Positions 34,281-42,030 of a stretch of 64,000 nucleotides of DNA are shown one piece after another. A program made the position numbers and the translations under genes. Within the stretch, counting starts at the first letter, position 1, and every line of letters begins with the position of its first letter. Origin of the DNA: Streptomyces sp. JHA26 (GTDB lineage Bacteria; Actinomycetota; Actinomycetes; Streptomycetales; Streptomycetaceae); the NCBI RefSeq assembly GCF_002005565.1, contig NZ_BDJC01000034.1, positions 19,397 to 83,396 of the forward strand, written 5' to 3'. The notes beneath the pieces are model-generated. The model made no database searches, was not told the origin of the DNA, and worked only from the letters and a program-made list of their open reading frames with translations.

Positions 34281-35453
34281 TCAGCCGGCCGGCGGCCGTC
34301 CGTGCCAGTCCAGGCACACGACCAGCGCGTCGTCGTCCGGTACGGCCTCGCCGCGGTGGCCGGTCAGCTCCCGCAGGATCGCGCGCGGCACCTCCGCGGC
34401 GGGCAGCAGACGGGTCGAGTGGATGGCCCGCGCGAGGGCCGCGTCCCCGTACTCCTCCCCCTTGGGGGACGCCACCGCGTGCACGCCGTCACTGACGAAG
34501 ACGAGCCGGTCACCGGGCTCGACGTCGAAGTCCTGCGCCACGTAGTCGGTCTCCTCGAACATGCCCAGCGGCAGCTGGGCGTCGAAGGAGACGCGCTCCA
34601 CGGTGCCGCCCCGCAGTCGCAGCAGCTGCGGGGAGCCCGCGTCCACGACGCTCGCCCGGCCGGCGGCCAGGTCGAAGTCGAACATGAGGACCGACAGGTA
34701 GCAGCGTCCCCGGTAGTGGGCGTAGACGGCCTGATCGGCCAGGGCCGCCTGATCGGCGATGGAGATGCCGGCGCGCCGGGCGTTGCGCAGGGCGTTGATG
34801 GCCAGGTTCGTCAGCAGGGACGCCTCTATGCCCTCGCCCATGCCGTTGGTCACATACAGCATCAGGTGGTCGGCGGTGGCGGACCAGTCGAAGTTGTCGC
34901 CGAAGATGGCGTAGGCGGGCTCCAGCTGGGCCGCCAGCTCGTACTCGGGGCGGGAACAGGAGCGTCCGGGCAGCAGCTGCCACTGCATCTCTGCGGCCAG
35001 GGTCAGCCGGTCCTTGCGGCGCGCCTGCAGGTACAGGTCCGTGTCGCGTTCCGCCACCGCCACCTCGTGCCCCAGCACCTCGGCGATCTCGGCGAGTTCG
35101 GACTCCCACCGCCGCGCGGCACCGGCCTCGGGCAGGGTGAGGGACAGCACGCCCAACCGGTCGCCGCGCACGCTGACCGGCAGGTGCAGGCGTGCCCGAC
35201 CGTCCCGGGTCTCCTCGCAGTACGGCTCCTGCGAGCCGAAGGCCCGGCCCGCCGGGCTGTTGTGCACCGACACCGGCTCCAGGATGTGCGGCAGTACGGA
35301 GACCGGCTGCAGCACGGTCAGGCCGTAGTCGGCCATGAAGAGCTCGACGTCCTCCGCGCCGTACTGGTCGACCAGTACGGCACGGATGGCGTCGAGCAAC
35401 TCGTGGGGAGCCGCTGTGCGCAGAGCACGTTCAGCGGCCACAAATCTGTTCAT
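34281..35453 (-). CDS. GAF-linked PP2C/SpoIIE-like protein with altered metal motif
   Basis: A 390-residue RsbU/RsbP-like protein. About residues 1-140 are a GAF-like sensor, then an amphipathic linker (RKDRLTLAAEMQWQLLPG) and the PP2C fold from about 168. Asp186 in YAIFGDNFDW is kept, but the usual DVxGHG metal motif reads YVTNGMGEG, with Asn203 instead of Asp; VFVSDGVHAVASP near the end replaces the usual TDGLxE. It could be a weak, altered or non-catalytic phosphatase. It lies upstream of rsbR in the same direction and is the obvious partner of RsbT. No good ribosome binding site precedes ATG 35453. Confidence 0.88.
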   Translation of the reverse strand: MNRFVAAERALRTAAPHELLDAIRAVLVDQYGAEDVELFMADYGLTVLQPVSVLPHILEPVSVHNSPAGRAFGSQEPYCEETRDGRARLHLPVSVRGDRLGVLSLTLPEAGAARRWESELAEIAEVLGHEVAVAERDTDLYLQARRKDRLTLAAEMQWQLLPGRSCSRPEYELAAQLEPAYAIFGDNFDWSATADHLMLYVTNGMGEGIEASLLTNLAINALRNARRAGISIADQAALADQAVYAHYRGRCYLSVLMFDFDLAAGRASVVDAGSPQLLRLRGGTVERVSFDAQLPLGMFEETDYVAQDFDVEPGDRLVFVSDGVHAVASPKGEEYGDAALARAIHSTRLLPAAEVPRAILRELTGHRGEAVPDDDALVVCLDWHGRPPAG

Positions 35454-35560
35454 GACGGTAGATACACCAATCTTTCGCCGGACGACGGACGCGCTCCGCT
35501 CACGGAGCCACGTCGGTCGCTCCGAGTCATCTGTGACCAGCGCGTGCGCCTAGTACGCTG

Positions 35561-35580
35561 GCAGGCACCCCAGTGCCTGC
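35561..35580. promoter_or_regulatory. Palindrome directly before MarR regulator 2
   Basis: GCAGGCAC-CCCA-GTGCCTGC is a perfect 8-bp dyad with a 4-base spacer. TAGTAC at 35551-35556 can be a -10 box, so the palindrome covers the likely transcription start, 12 bases before the GTG 35593 start. It fits an autorepression operator or a 5' hairpin near the ribosome binding site. Confidence 0.55.
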
Positions 35581-35592
35581 GAGAGTGTGATC

Positions 35593-36075
35593 GTGACTGC
35601 CTTCCGCCGCCGCCCGGAGTCCGACGAGGTCGCTCGTGTGACCACCACGGCCGCCGAGCTGCTGGAAGTCGTGTGGGGCCGGGCTTCCACGGCGCCCACC
35701 TCCGCGTCCCAGCTGCGCGTGCTGCATATCCTCGAGCACCACGACGGCATCAACCTGCGCACCCTCGCCGAGTCCCTCGCCTCCACGCCACCGTCCACCA
35801 GCAGGCTGTGCGACCGGCTGCACGCGGCGGGACTCGTCGAGCGGGTGGCGAGCCCGGAGGACCGGCGCGAGGTGCGGCTGCACCTCAGCGGCCGGGGCCG
35901 CGCGTTCCTCGCCGACCTGCGCGCCCGCAGGGAGAGGGAGTTGCGCAAGGTGCTGGCGGACATGCCCGCCGGCAAGCGGGTCGCCCTGCTGGAGGGGCTG
36001 GAGGCGTTCTGCGCCGCCGCGGCCGCGCAGACACACGAGGACGGCGTCTCGGACTCCGGCAGCCGGACCGCCTGA
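35593..36075 (+). CDS. MarR-family regulator 2 flanking stressosome genes
   Basis: A 160-residue winged-helix regulator related to the MarR protein at 31837. DNA-binding elements are TSASQLRVLHILEHHDGI then LRTLAESLASTPPSTSRLCD, and the wing region ASPEDRREVRLHLSGRGR; helices at both ends should dimerise. It is divergent from the PP2C-like gene and preceded by its own palindrome, so autorepression and control of the stressosome genes are plausible. GTG 35593 is used; GTG 35587 two codons earlier is equally possible. Confidence 0.88.
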   Translation: MTAFRRRPESDEVARVTTTAAELLEVVWGRASTAPTSASQLRVLHILEHHDGINLRTLAESLASTPPSTSRLCDRLHAAGLVERVASPEDRREVRLHLSGRGRAFLADLRARRERELRKVLADMPAGKRVALLEGLEAFCAAAAAQTHEDGVSDSGSRTA

Positions 36076-36418
36076 ACCGCCGTTCGCGGCACCGGGGTCA
36101 CCGCCACCCTCGGGCGATCGTGACCAGCACACGGAGCGGTCTCCGTCCACCGGAGCATTCCTGATCCTTCCCCGCGGTCCGACACGGCCACTCTGTTGCC
36201 TTACGGCCACTGTTGTCAAACGGCAACTATGCTGCTCGGCAACCCTTTCCGTGGCTCGATTACCCCCTGAAGCGGTTTTTCTGCACCGATTGTGCGGAGA
36301 TATCGAAAACGAGCCAACCTCTGTCCCCCGGGCGTGTTCGTGATCGCGGCGGGCACTCGCGGCGGCAGCCGACGACATTTCCGGCACGGTCGGCCACCGT
36401 GAGGAGAGAGGAACACGC
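36076..36418. promoter_or_regulatory. Intergenic region with TTGCC/GGCAA half-sites
   Basis: 343 bases without a gene. It contains TTGCC at 36196, GGCAA at 36222 and GGCAA at 36238, the same half-sites found before rsbR. GTTGTC-AAAC-GGCAAC (36212-36227) is a near-perfect dyad. It probably belongs to the control region of the lipoprotein gene at 36419, which has GAGGAGAG in its leader. A shared regulator with the rsb cluster is inference. Confidence 0.45.
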
Positions 36419-37282
36419 ATGGGCAGCAAGGGGATGAAGGCGGGCGCGATCGCGACGGCCGTCGTCATGGGGGGCGTCGCCTTGACGGGCTGCGGGGGCG
36501 ACAGCGAACCGGAGGCCGGCGGGACCACCGCCGCGGCGAGCGCGAGCAGCTCCGCCGGAGCCAGGGAGCAGGGCACCACGGCCGTCCGCGACGCCTACGA
36601 CAGGACGGCCGAGGCCGAGACGGCGAAGCTGACGATCAAGGTGAAGGCCGACGCGAACGGCAGGTCGGTCACCGCCGACGGCCGGGGCGCCCTCGACCTG
36701 GCCGAGGGCGACAGCACCATGACCATCACCGCCGAGGGCCGGAGCGTCGAGCAGCGCGTGGTCGACCAGGTCCTCTACCAGAAGGTCCCCGGCCAGGAAG
36801 CCGGCGGCAAGCCCTGGACCAGGATCGACCTGAAGCGGGTGGCCGGTCAGCAGGGCGTGGACCCGCAGCAGATCGGCGACCCCGCCCAGTCCGCCGCCTA
36901 CGCCAGGGCGATCACCGACAAGGACGTCTCCGAGGTCGGCACCGAGAAGATCGACGGCGTCGACACCACCCACTACAAGGTCTCGATCGACGTCGCGAAG
37001 CTTCCCGGCGGCGCCCGGCTCGGCAAGCAGATCGGCCCGACGCTGCCCATGCGGATCTGGCTCGACGACGAGGGCCGCATCCGTCGTCAGCAGATCGACA
37101 TGACGCTCGAGGCGCCCGCCTCCGCCCGGCCGGAGGGCGGTGCCGCGCCCCAGCGGGTGAAGGTCAGCACGCTGATGGAGTTCTCCGACTTCGGCACGGA
37201 GGTCGACGCCGAGGCCCCGCCGGCCGGCCAGGTGACCGACGTGACGGACCGGGTGGCGCAGGGCGGCCGGACGCGGACCTGA
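36419..37282 (+). CDS. Lipoprotein, LolA/LppX-like fold predicted
   Basis: A 287-residue lipoprotein. The signal ends in the lipobox VALTGCGG with Cys25; a low-complexity Ala/Ser/Thr/Gly spacer follows to about residue 50. The mature part begins AVRDAYDRTAEAETAKLTIK and has long beta stretches (RSVTADGRGALDLAEGDS, STMTITAEGRSVEQRVVDQ, DGVDTTHYKVSIDV), like LppX/LprG and LolA half-barrels that bind lipids. Ligand unknown. Divergent or shared control with the stress cluster is suggested by the half-sites upstream. Confidence 0.82.
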   Translation: MGSKGMKAGAIATAVVMGGVALTGCGGDSEPEAGGTTAAASASSSAGAREQGTTAVRDAYDRTAEAETAKLTIKVKADANGRSVTADGRGALDLAEGDSTMTITAEGRSVEQRVVDQVLYQKVPGQEAGGKPWTRIDLKRVAGQQGVDPQQIGDPAQSAAYARAITDKDVSEVGTEKIDGVDTTHYKVSIDVAKLPGGARLGKQIGPTLPMRIWLDDEGRIRRQQIDMTLEAPASARPEGGAAPQRVKVSTLMEFSDFGTEVDAEAPPAGQVTDVTDRVAQGGRTRT

Positions 37283-37321
37283 GCGTTCGGGGAGGCCGGG
37301 GCCGACTGCTGCGAGCTCCTG

Positions 37322-37852
37322 TCAACCGGCCCGCTCCGCCAGTTCCTTGATGCCGCGCAGCGTGCCCTCCATCCCGGCGCGGAGCTCCTCCAGGCGGAGG
37401 GCGATGATCTCCTCCTTCCGGTCCGGTCGGCGCTCGACGGCGAGCGTGACGCCGTTGCGTCCCGGCCCGAGGACGGCTGTCTGACTCAGCCGGGTGCCGT
37501 CGCCGTCGGCGCCGAGTTCGTAGCACCAGGAGGCCAGCGCCTTGGCGGGGTCGCGTGCCGGTTCCCCGAAGCGGCCGTCCTCGTCCAGGACGGCCCAGGC
37601 GAACACCCGGTGCTCCTCCAGCCTCACCACCTGGGAGACGGTGCGCCACCGCCCCAGCAGACGGTGGCTGTTGTGTCCCTCGAAGCGCGCGCCGACCGCG
37701 GGACGCGGCGCGCCGTCGAGCCAGGCCACCCGCTGGAGCTCCGGGCTGAGCCGGGCCGGCAGGTGGATGTCGGTCACCAGGTCCCAGACGCGCGGCACGG
37801 CCGCCCGGACCCTCGTCTCGCACCGCACCCGTGGAAGCTCCGCAGAACCCAT
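37322..37852 (-). CDS. SRPBCC (START-like) family protein
   Basis: A 176-residue single-domain protein of the polyketide-cyclase/SRPBCC type. VRCETRVRAAVPRVWDLVTD at the start is the usual first strand and helix. Later strands (GARFEGHNSHRLLGRWRT, HRVFAWAVLDEDG, CYELGADGDGTRLSQTAVLG) and a long C-terminal helix (LRLEELRAGMEGTLRGIKEL) complete the fold. Such proteins bind hydrophobic ligands; the role is unknown. The ATG at 37852 has GGAGGGG upstream. It is divergent from the phospholipase D-like gene. Confidence 0.88.
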   Translation of the reverse strand: MGSAELPRVRCETRVRAAVPRVWDLVTDIHLPARLSPELQRVAWLDGAPRPAVGARFEGHNSHRLLGRWRTVSQVVRLEEHRVFAWAVLDEDGRFGEPARDPAKALASWCYELGADGDGTRLSQTAVLGPGRNGVTLAVERRPDRKEEIIALRLEELRAGMEGTLRGIKELAERAG

Positions 37853-38023
37853 GCCGTCCCCTCCGTCTCGGCCGGACGCCCCCGGCGCCCGCGGCAACCC
37901 GAGCTCGCAGGCTAGCCGAGGCCCCCCTCCGTGAGGCCGGTGGCCAGGGGTCTGAGGGGCGGATTAAGCTTCCGGGGCCCCGGCAGCACGAGGACGGCCG
38001 CGGCACAGGCAGGTGGAGGACCG

Positions 38024-39241
38024 ATGCCAGAGCAGGCTTCAGCGCCCGGGCGCACGACCACGACGGAACGGCGGGACGACGCCGGACCGGCCGGCGTCCA
38101 GCGCTTGCGGCGCCGTCTGGAGCGGCTCATCGGCGTGGCCGCCACCGAGGGGAACGAACTCACCGCCCTGCGCAACGGCGACGAGATCTTCCCGGCCATG
38201 CTGGAGGCGATCCGGTCGGCGCGGCACACGATCGACATGATGACGTTCGTGTACTGGCGGGGCACCATCGCCCACGACTTCGCCGCCGCCCTCGCGGAAC
38301 GCGCCCGGGCCGGGGTCCGGGTGCGGCTGCTGCTGGACGGGTTCGGCGCCAAGGAGATCGAGCGGGAACTGCTCGACGCCATGGACGCCGCCGGTGTGCA
38401 GGTGGCCTGGTTCCGCAAGCCGCTGTGGCTGTCGCCGTTCAAGCAGAACCACCGCTGCCACCGCAAGGCGCTGGTGGTCGACGAGCACACGGCGTTCACC
38501 GGCGGCGTCGGTATCGCACAGGAGTGGTGCGGCGACGCCCGCAACCCGGACGAGTGGCGCGACACGCACGTCAAGGTGCGCGGTCCGGCCGTGGACGGCA
38601 TAGCCGCGGCGTTCGCCCAGAACTGGGCGGAGTGCCACGACGACCTCTACGACGACCGGGACCGCTTCACCGAGCACGCCCAGCCCGGTTCCTCCGTCGT
38701 CCAGGTGGTGCGCGGTTCGGCCAGCTTCGGCTGGCAGGACATGCAGACCCTGATCCGGGTCATGCTCACCTCCGCCGAACACCGCTTCCGCCTGGCCACC
38801 GCCTACTTCGCCCCCGACACCTACTTCATCGACCTGCTCTGCGCGACCGCGCGGCGCGGGGTGACGGTGGAGATCCTCCTGCCCGGCCCGCACACCGACC
38901 AGCGCGCCTGCCAACTGGCCGGCCAGTACCACTACGCACGGCTGCTGGACGCGGGGGTGTCGATCCGCCAGTACCAGCCGACCATGATGCACGCCAAGAT
39001 CGTCACGGTGGACGGCGTGGCCTCGCTGATCGGTTCCACCAACTTCAACCGGCGGTCCATGGACCACGACGAGGAGGTCATGCTCGCCGTCCTCGACGAG
39101 GAGTTCACCGCCGGTCTCGACCGGGACTACGACGCGGACGTCGAGCGCAGCGTCGCGATCGACCGGTCCCGCTGGCGGCGGCGGCACGCCTGGCAGCGGG
39201 TGCGGGAAACCGCCGTGCTGCCCATCCGTCGGTTCCTGTAG
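38024..39241 (+). CDS. Phospholipase D / cardiolipin synthase-like enzyme
   Basis: A 405-residue phosphatidyltransferase-like enzyme of the PLD superfamily with two HKD motifs: CHRKALVVDEHTAFTGG and MHAKIVTVDGVASLIGSTN. Each supplies the catalytic His and Lys. Other typical parts are IDMMTFVYWRGTIAHDFAAA and TAYFAPDTYFIDLL. It lacks N-terminal membrane helices, unlike full-length cardiolipin synthases. It probably transfers or hydrolyses phosphatidyl groups at the membrane surface. The ATG at 38024 follows GGTGGAGG. Confidence 0.93.
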   Translation: MPEQASAPGRTTTTERRDDAGPAGVQRLRRRLERLIGVAATEGNELTALRNGDEIFPAMLEAIRSARHTIDMMTFVYWRGTIAHDFAAALAERARAGVRVRLLLDGFGAKEIERELLDAMDAAGVQVAWFRKPLWLSPFKQNHRCHRKALVVDEHTAFTGGVGIAQEWCGDARNPDEWRDTHVKVRGPAVDGIAAAFAQNWAECHDDLYDDRDRFTEHAQPGSSVVQVVRGSASFGWQDMQTLIRVMLTSAEHRFRLATAYFAPDTYFIDLLCATARRGVTVEILLPGPHTDQRACQLAGQYHYARLLDAGVSIRQYQPTMMHAKIVTVDGVASLIGSTNFNRRSMDHDEEVMLAVLDEEFTAGLDRDYDADVERSVAIDRSRWRRRHAWQRVRETAVLPIRRFL

Positions 39242-39291
39242 GCGCCCGGGCTCGGCTTGTCCGCGCCCGGGCACCGCACTACGTTGCCGGC

Positions 39292-39948
39292 GTGGATCTC
39301 TTCTCCCGCTCCTGGACGGCGCTGCGCGCCGCTGTCGCCGGACTCCCGGACGAGGACTTCGCGAAGCCGTCGGGCTGCGCCGACTGGCTCGTCCGGGACC
39401 TCGTGTGCCATCTGGTCGTCGACGCGCAGGACGTCCTGATCACCCTCGTCACCCCCGCCGAGGCGGAACCGACCGTCGACGCGGTGTCCTACTGGAAGGT
39501 CGGGGACCGGCCGCCGACCGGTGAGGATCCCCTCGACGCGCTGACCGTCCGGCTGGCCGCCGCGTACGAGGATCCGCGACTGCTCGCGTTCCACCTCGAC
39601 GACGTCGGTTCCGCCGCGGGCCGCGCCGCCGAACTCGCCGACCCCGGCGCCCGGGTGGGCACCCGGGGCGAGGTCCTCACCGCGGGCGACTACCTCACCG
39701 CGTACGTCCTGGAGTGGACCCTGCACCACCTCGACCTGATCGCGCACCTCCCGGATGCGGCGGGACCGCCGGCACAGGCCCTGGCCCACTCCCGCGCGTC
39801 GCTGGAGAAGATCGCCGGCACCGCGTTCCCGGCGTCGTTCACCGACACGGACGCGCTGCTCGTCGGCACCGGCCGCCGGGCGCCGACCGGCGCGGAGGAG
39901 GCCTCGCTCGGCGGGCTCGCCGCGCGCCTGCCGTTCGTGCTCGGCTGA
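39292..39948 (+). CDS. DinB-like mycothiol-dependent maleylpyruvate isomerase-family protein
   Basis: A 218-residue protein of the TIGR03083/TIGR03086-like, mycothiol-dependent DinB family. The N-terminal helix bundle contains LPDEDFAKPSGCADWLVRDL and CHLVVDAQDVLITLV, with the conserved GC-W-VRDL-CHL pattern; a His-containing motif near YVLEWTLHHLDLIAHL can bind a divalent metal. Such proteins use mycothiol in isomerase or detoxification reactions. GTG start at 39292; no strong ribosome binding site. The substrate is unknown. Confidence 0.82.
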   Translation: MDLFSRSWTALRAAVAGLPDEDFAKPSGCADWLVRDLVCHLVVDAQDVLITLVTPAEAEPTVDAVSYWKVGDRPPTGEDPLDALTVRLAAAYEDPRLLAFHLDDVGSAAGRAAELADPGARVGTRGEVLTAGDYLTAYVLEWTLHHLDLIAHLPDAAGPPAQALAHSRASLEKIAGTAFPASFTDTDALLVGTGRRAPTGAEEASLGGLAARLPFVLG

Positions 39949-39979
39949 CACCGGCCGGGCTCGGGGCGCAGGGACGGGA

Positions 39980-40010
39980 TTGACCCTCGACCTGGTCAAG
40001 GGCCCAGAGT
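39980..40010 (+). promoter_or_regulatory. MerR-type promoter with 19-bp spacer
   Basis: TTGACC (-35, 39980-39985) and CAGAGT (-10, 40005-40010, like TAGRRT) are 19 bases apart, the over-long spacing typical of MerR-activated promoters. The dyad TTGACC-8 bases-GGTCAA lies in the spacer. Transcription should start around 40017-40018, exactly at the GTG of the MerR gene, so the mRNA may be leaderless. Confidence 0.7.
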
Positions 40011-40017
40011 CAGCGGC

Positions 40018-41103
40018 GTGGAGAACGAGATGCGCAGCATCGGGGAGACGGCCCGCGACAGCGGTCTGGGCGTGAGCGCCCTGCGGTTCTACGACCGTGC
40101 CGGTGTGCTGGTCCCCGCCCGGGTGGATCCGGTCAGCGGCTACCGCTGGTACGCGCCGGAGCAGGTGGAGGAGGCCCGGGTGCTGGCCCGGCTGCGGCGG
40201 ACCGGGATGCCGCTGGCGGACATCCGGCTGGTGCTGGCCGGCTGGTCCGGCGCGGACCCGGACCTGGTGCGGACCCTCCTCCGGGCGCACCTCCGCCGTC
40301 TCGAGCAGGGGCTGTCCGAGGCCCGCGACGAGTTCTCCGCGCTCAGCGACCTACTCGACCACAGGGAGAACCCCATGACGTCGCTCCGTACCGGCACCGT
40401 CCGGCTTTCCGTCCCCGCGCCCGAACTGGCCGCCGCGCTGGACGCGGTCCGTTTCGCGGCCGGCACCGACCCCGGACTGCCGGTGCTCGGCGGGATCCTG
40501 TTCGACCTGGACGACGGCGCGCTGCGCGTGGTGGCCACCGACCGGTACCGGCTCGCCGTGGCGCGCACCGGTGCCGCCGGGTACGACGGGCCCCGCGTGC
40601 AGGCCGTCGTGCCCGCCCCGCTCGCCGACGCGATGCGGGCGCTGCTGACCGGCGGGGAACCCGTCCGGCTCACGGTCGACGGTGACCGCGTGACGCTCGA
40701 CGACGGGGACCGGCAGGCGGCCGGCCGGCGCCTCGCGCACGACTTCCCCGACTACCGCCGTCTGGTCCGGCTGCCGTCCGGGCGCCGGACCGTCGTCGAC
40801 GTGCCGGCCCTCCGGCGGGCCCTGGAGACCGGTCCCGTCCGCCCGGACGAGCAGGACGGCACCCCGTACGACGTCAGCGTGCTGCGCGTCGCGGACGACG
40901 GCGCGGTGACCGTCTGCGAGGACGGCGACGACGCCCCGGACCGCGTGGCCGTGAACCGGGCGTTCCTGCTGCACGCGCTCGCCGCCGGCGCCCGGGACCG
41001 GCTGGTCCTGGAGTTCGGCGACCCCACCGCGCCCCTCGCGGTCCGCCGGACCGACGACGAGCACACGTTCTCGCTGCTGATGCCGGTCCGCCTGGAGAAC
41101 TGA
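40018..41103 (+). CDS. MerR regulator fused to DNA polymerase III beta-clamp domains
   Basis: A 361-residue fusion. Residues 5-75 are a MerR winged helix (SIGETARDSGLGVSALRFYD, GYRWYAPEQVEEARVL); residues 80-115 form the usual dimer coiled coil. Residues 124-361 match domains 2 and 3 of the DNA polymerase III beta sliding clamp: LPVLGGILFDLDDGALRVVA then TDRYRLAV, VPAPLADAMRAL, and a C-terminus FSLLMPVRLEN like the MPMRL end of true clamps. Domain 1 is absent, so it is no ordinary clamp. GTG 40018 suits a leaderless mRNA; ATG 40030 with GGAG six bases upstream is the alternative. A DUF4132 gene follows 72 bases on. Confidence 0.9.
   Translation: MENEMRSIGETARDSGLGVSALRFYDRAGVLVPARVDPVSGYRWYAPEQVEEARVLARLRRTGMPLADIRLVLAGWSGADPDLVRTLLRAHLRRLEQGLSEARDEFSALSDLLDHRENPMTSLRTGTVRLSVPAPELAAALDAVRFAAGTDPGLPVLGGILFDLDDGALRVVATDRYRLAVARTGAAGYDGPRVQAVVPAPLADAMRALLTGGEPVRLTVDGDRVTLDDGDRQAAGRRLAHDFPDYRRLVRLPSGRRTVVDVPALRRALETGPVRPDEQDGTPYDVSVLRVADDGAVTVCEDGDDAPDRVAVNRAFLLHALAAGARDRLVLEFGDPTAPLAVRRTDDEHTFSLLMPVRLEN
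40363..40377 (+). promoter_or_regulatory. Internal ribosome binding site and start inside MerR-clamp gene
   Basis: AGGGAG (40363-40368), six bases, then ATG 40375 in frame at codon 120, exactly at the junction between the coiled coil and the clamp domain. Translation from here would give a 242-residue clamp-only protein. This parallels TipAL/TipAS of S. lividans, where a MerR protein and its C-terminal domain come from one gene. Confidence 0.6.
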
Positions 41104-41175
41104 CCGCCGCACGGCGTTGTCAGTGGCCTGTCCTACAGTTCCCAGCACTTGATCACTGCGGTGCGGGAGGCACGT

Positions 41176-42030
41176 ATGGGGTGGGTGACGGCCGGGGACT
41201 ACGAGGTCGCCCTGGACGACGGGAAGGTGGTGTGCCGCAACGCGGCCGGGCGACGGCTGAAGTCGGTGCCCGTCAAGCTCTCGGACGACCCGGCCGTGGT
41301 CGGGCTGCGACAGCTCGCCGAGTGGCTGGATCGGCACGAACGCCAGTGCCTGGCCGACGTGGAGCGGTGGATGGTGCGGTCGCTGCCCGTCCCCCTGGAC
41401 GTCCTCACCCGGGTGTGGCCCGACCCCGCCTGGCGGTCCGCCCTGCGCGACCTCGTGGTCACCGGGGCGGACGGCGAGGTCGCCGGGTTCCTGCGGGACG
41501 CCGACCCCGAGCGCGGGCTCGGCCTCGTCGACCTCGACGGCGACACCGTGCGCATCGCCCCCGCCCTCGTCCGCCTCCCGCACCCGGTGCTCCTGGAGGA
41601 CCTGGAGGAGCTGCGGGAGTTCGCCGTCGAACTCGGCGTCGAACAGCGGGCCCGGCAGCTCTTCCGCGAGGTGTGGCACCGGCCCGCCGGACTCGACGCC
41701 GAGGCCACGTCCGTCGAGGAGTACGCGGGCGGCGCGTTCGGGGAACTGCGCTTCCTGCACGGCCGGGTCACCCAGCTCGGCTACCGCGTGCGCGGCGGAT
41801 ACGCCGTCTGCTCCGTGCGCGAGGAAGGGCACGGTGTCGAGGCCCGGGTCTGGGTCGGCGACCACGAGAGCTACGGGGAGACGGAGACCGGTCCCCTGAT
41901 GTGGACCGACACCGCCGGGCAGGTGCTGAAGCTCGGCCGGATCGGGCCCGTGGCCTGGTCGGAGGGCATGCGCATGGCCGCGGCGCTGTACGCCGGGCGC
42001 GACATCGAGGACGAGGAGCGGGCGGCATGA
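41176..42030 (+). CDS. DUF4132 domain protein
   Basis: A 284-residue protein with a DUF4132 domain in its C-terminal two thirds (HPVLLEDLEELREFAVELGV then QRARQLFREVWHRP, and LGRIGPVAWSEGMRMAAALY). The same domain ends E. coli YehI, which lies near MoxR, VWA and SWIM genes in the yeh cluster; the present gene also stands at the head of such a set. No catalytic motif is seen. The ATG at 41176 has GGGAGG seven bases upstream, and the stop overlaps the next start (ATGA). Function unknown. Confidence 0.8.
   Translation: MGWVTAGDYEVALDDGKVVCRNAAGRRLKSVPVKLSDDPAVVGLRQLAEWLDRHERQCLADVERWMVRSLPVPLDVLTRVWPDPAWRSALRDLVVTGADGEVAGFLRDADPERGLGLVDLDGDTVRIAPALVRLPHPVLLEDLEELREFAVELGVEQRARQLFREVWHRPAGLDAEATSVEEYAGGAFGELRFLHGRVTQLGYRVRGGYAVCSVREEGHGVEARVWVGDHESYGETETGPLMWTDTAGQVLKLGRIGPVAWSEGMRMAAALYAGRDIEDEERAA

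Noticed and set aside
37931..38023. Longer N-terminus for the phospholipase D-like protein
   Set aside because: The extension is low complexity and the strong ribosome binding site is directly before ATG 38024.
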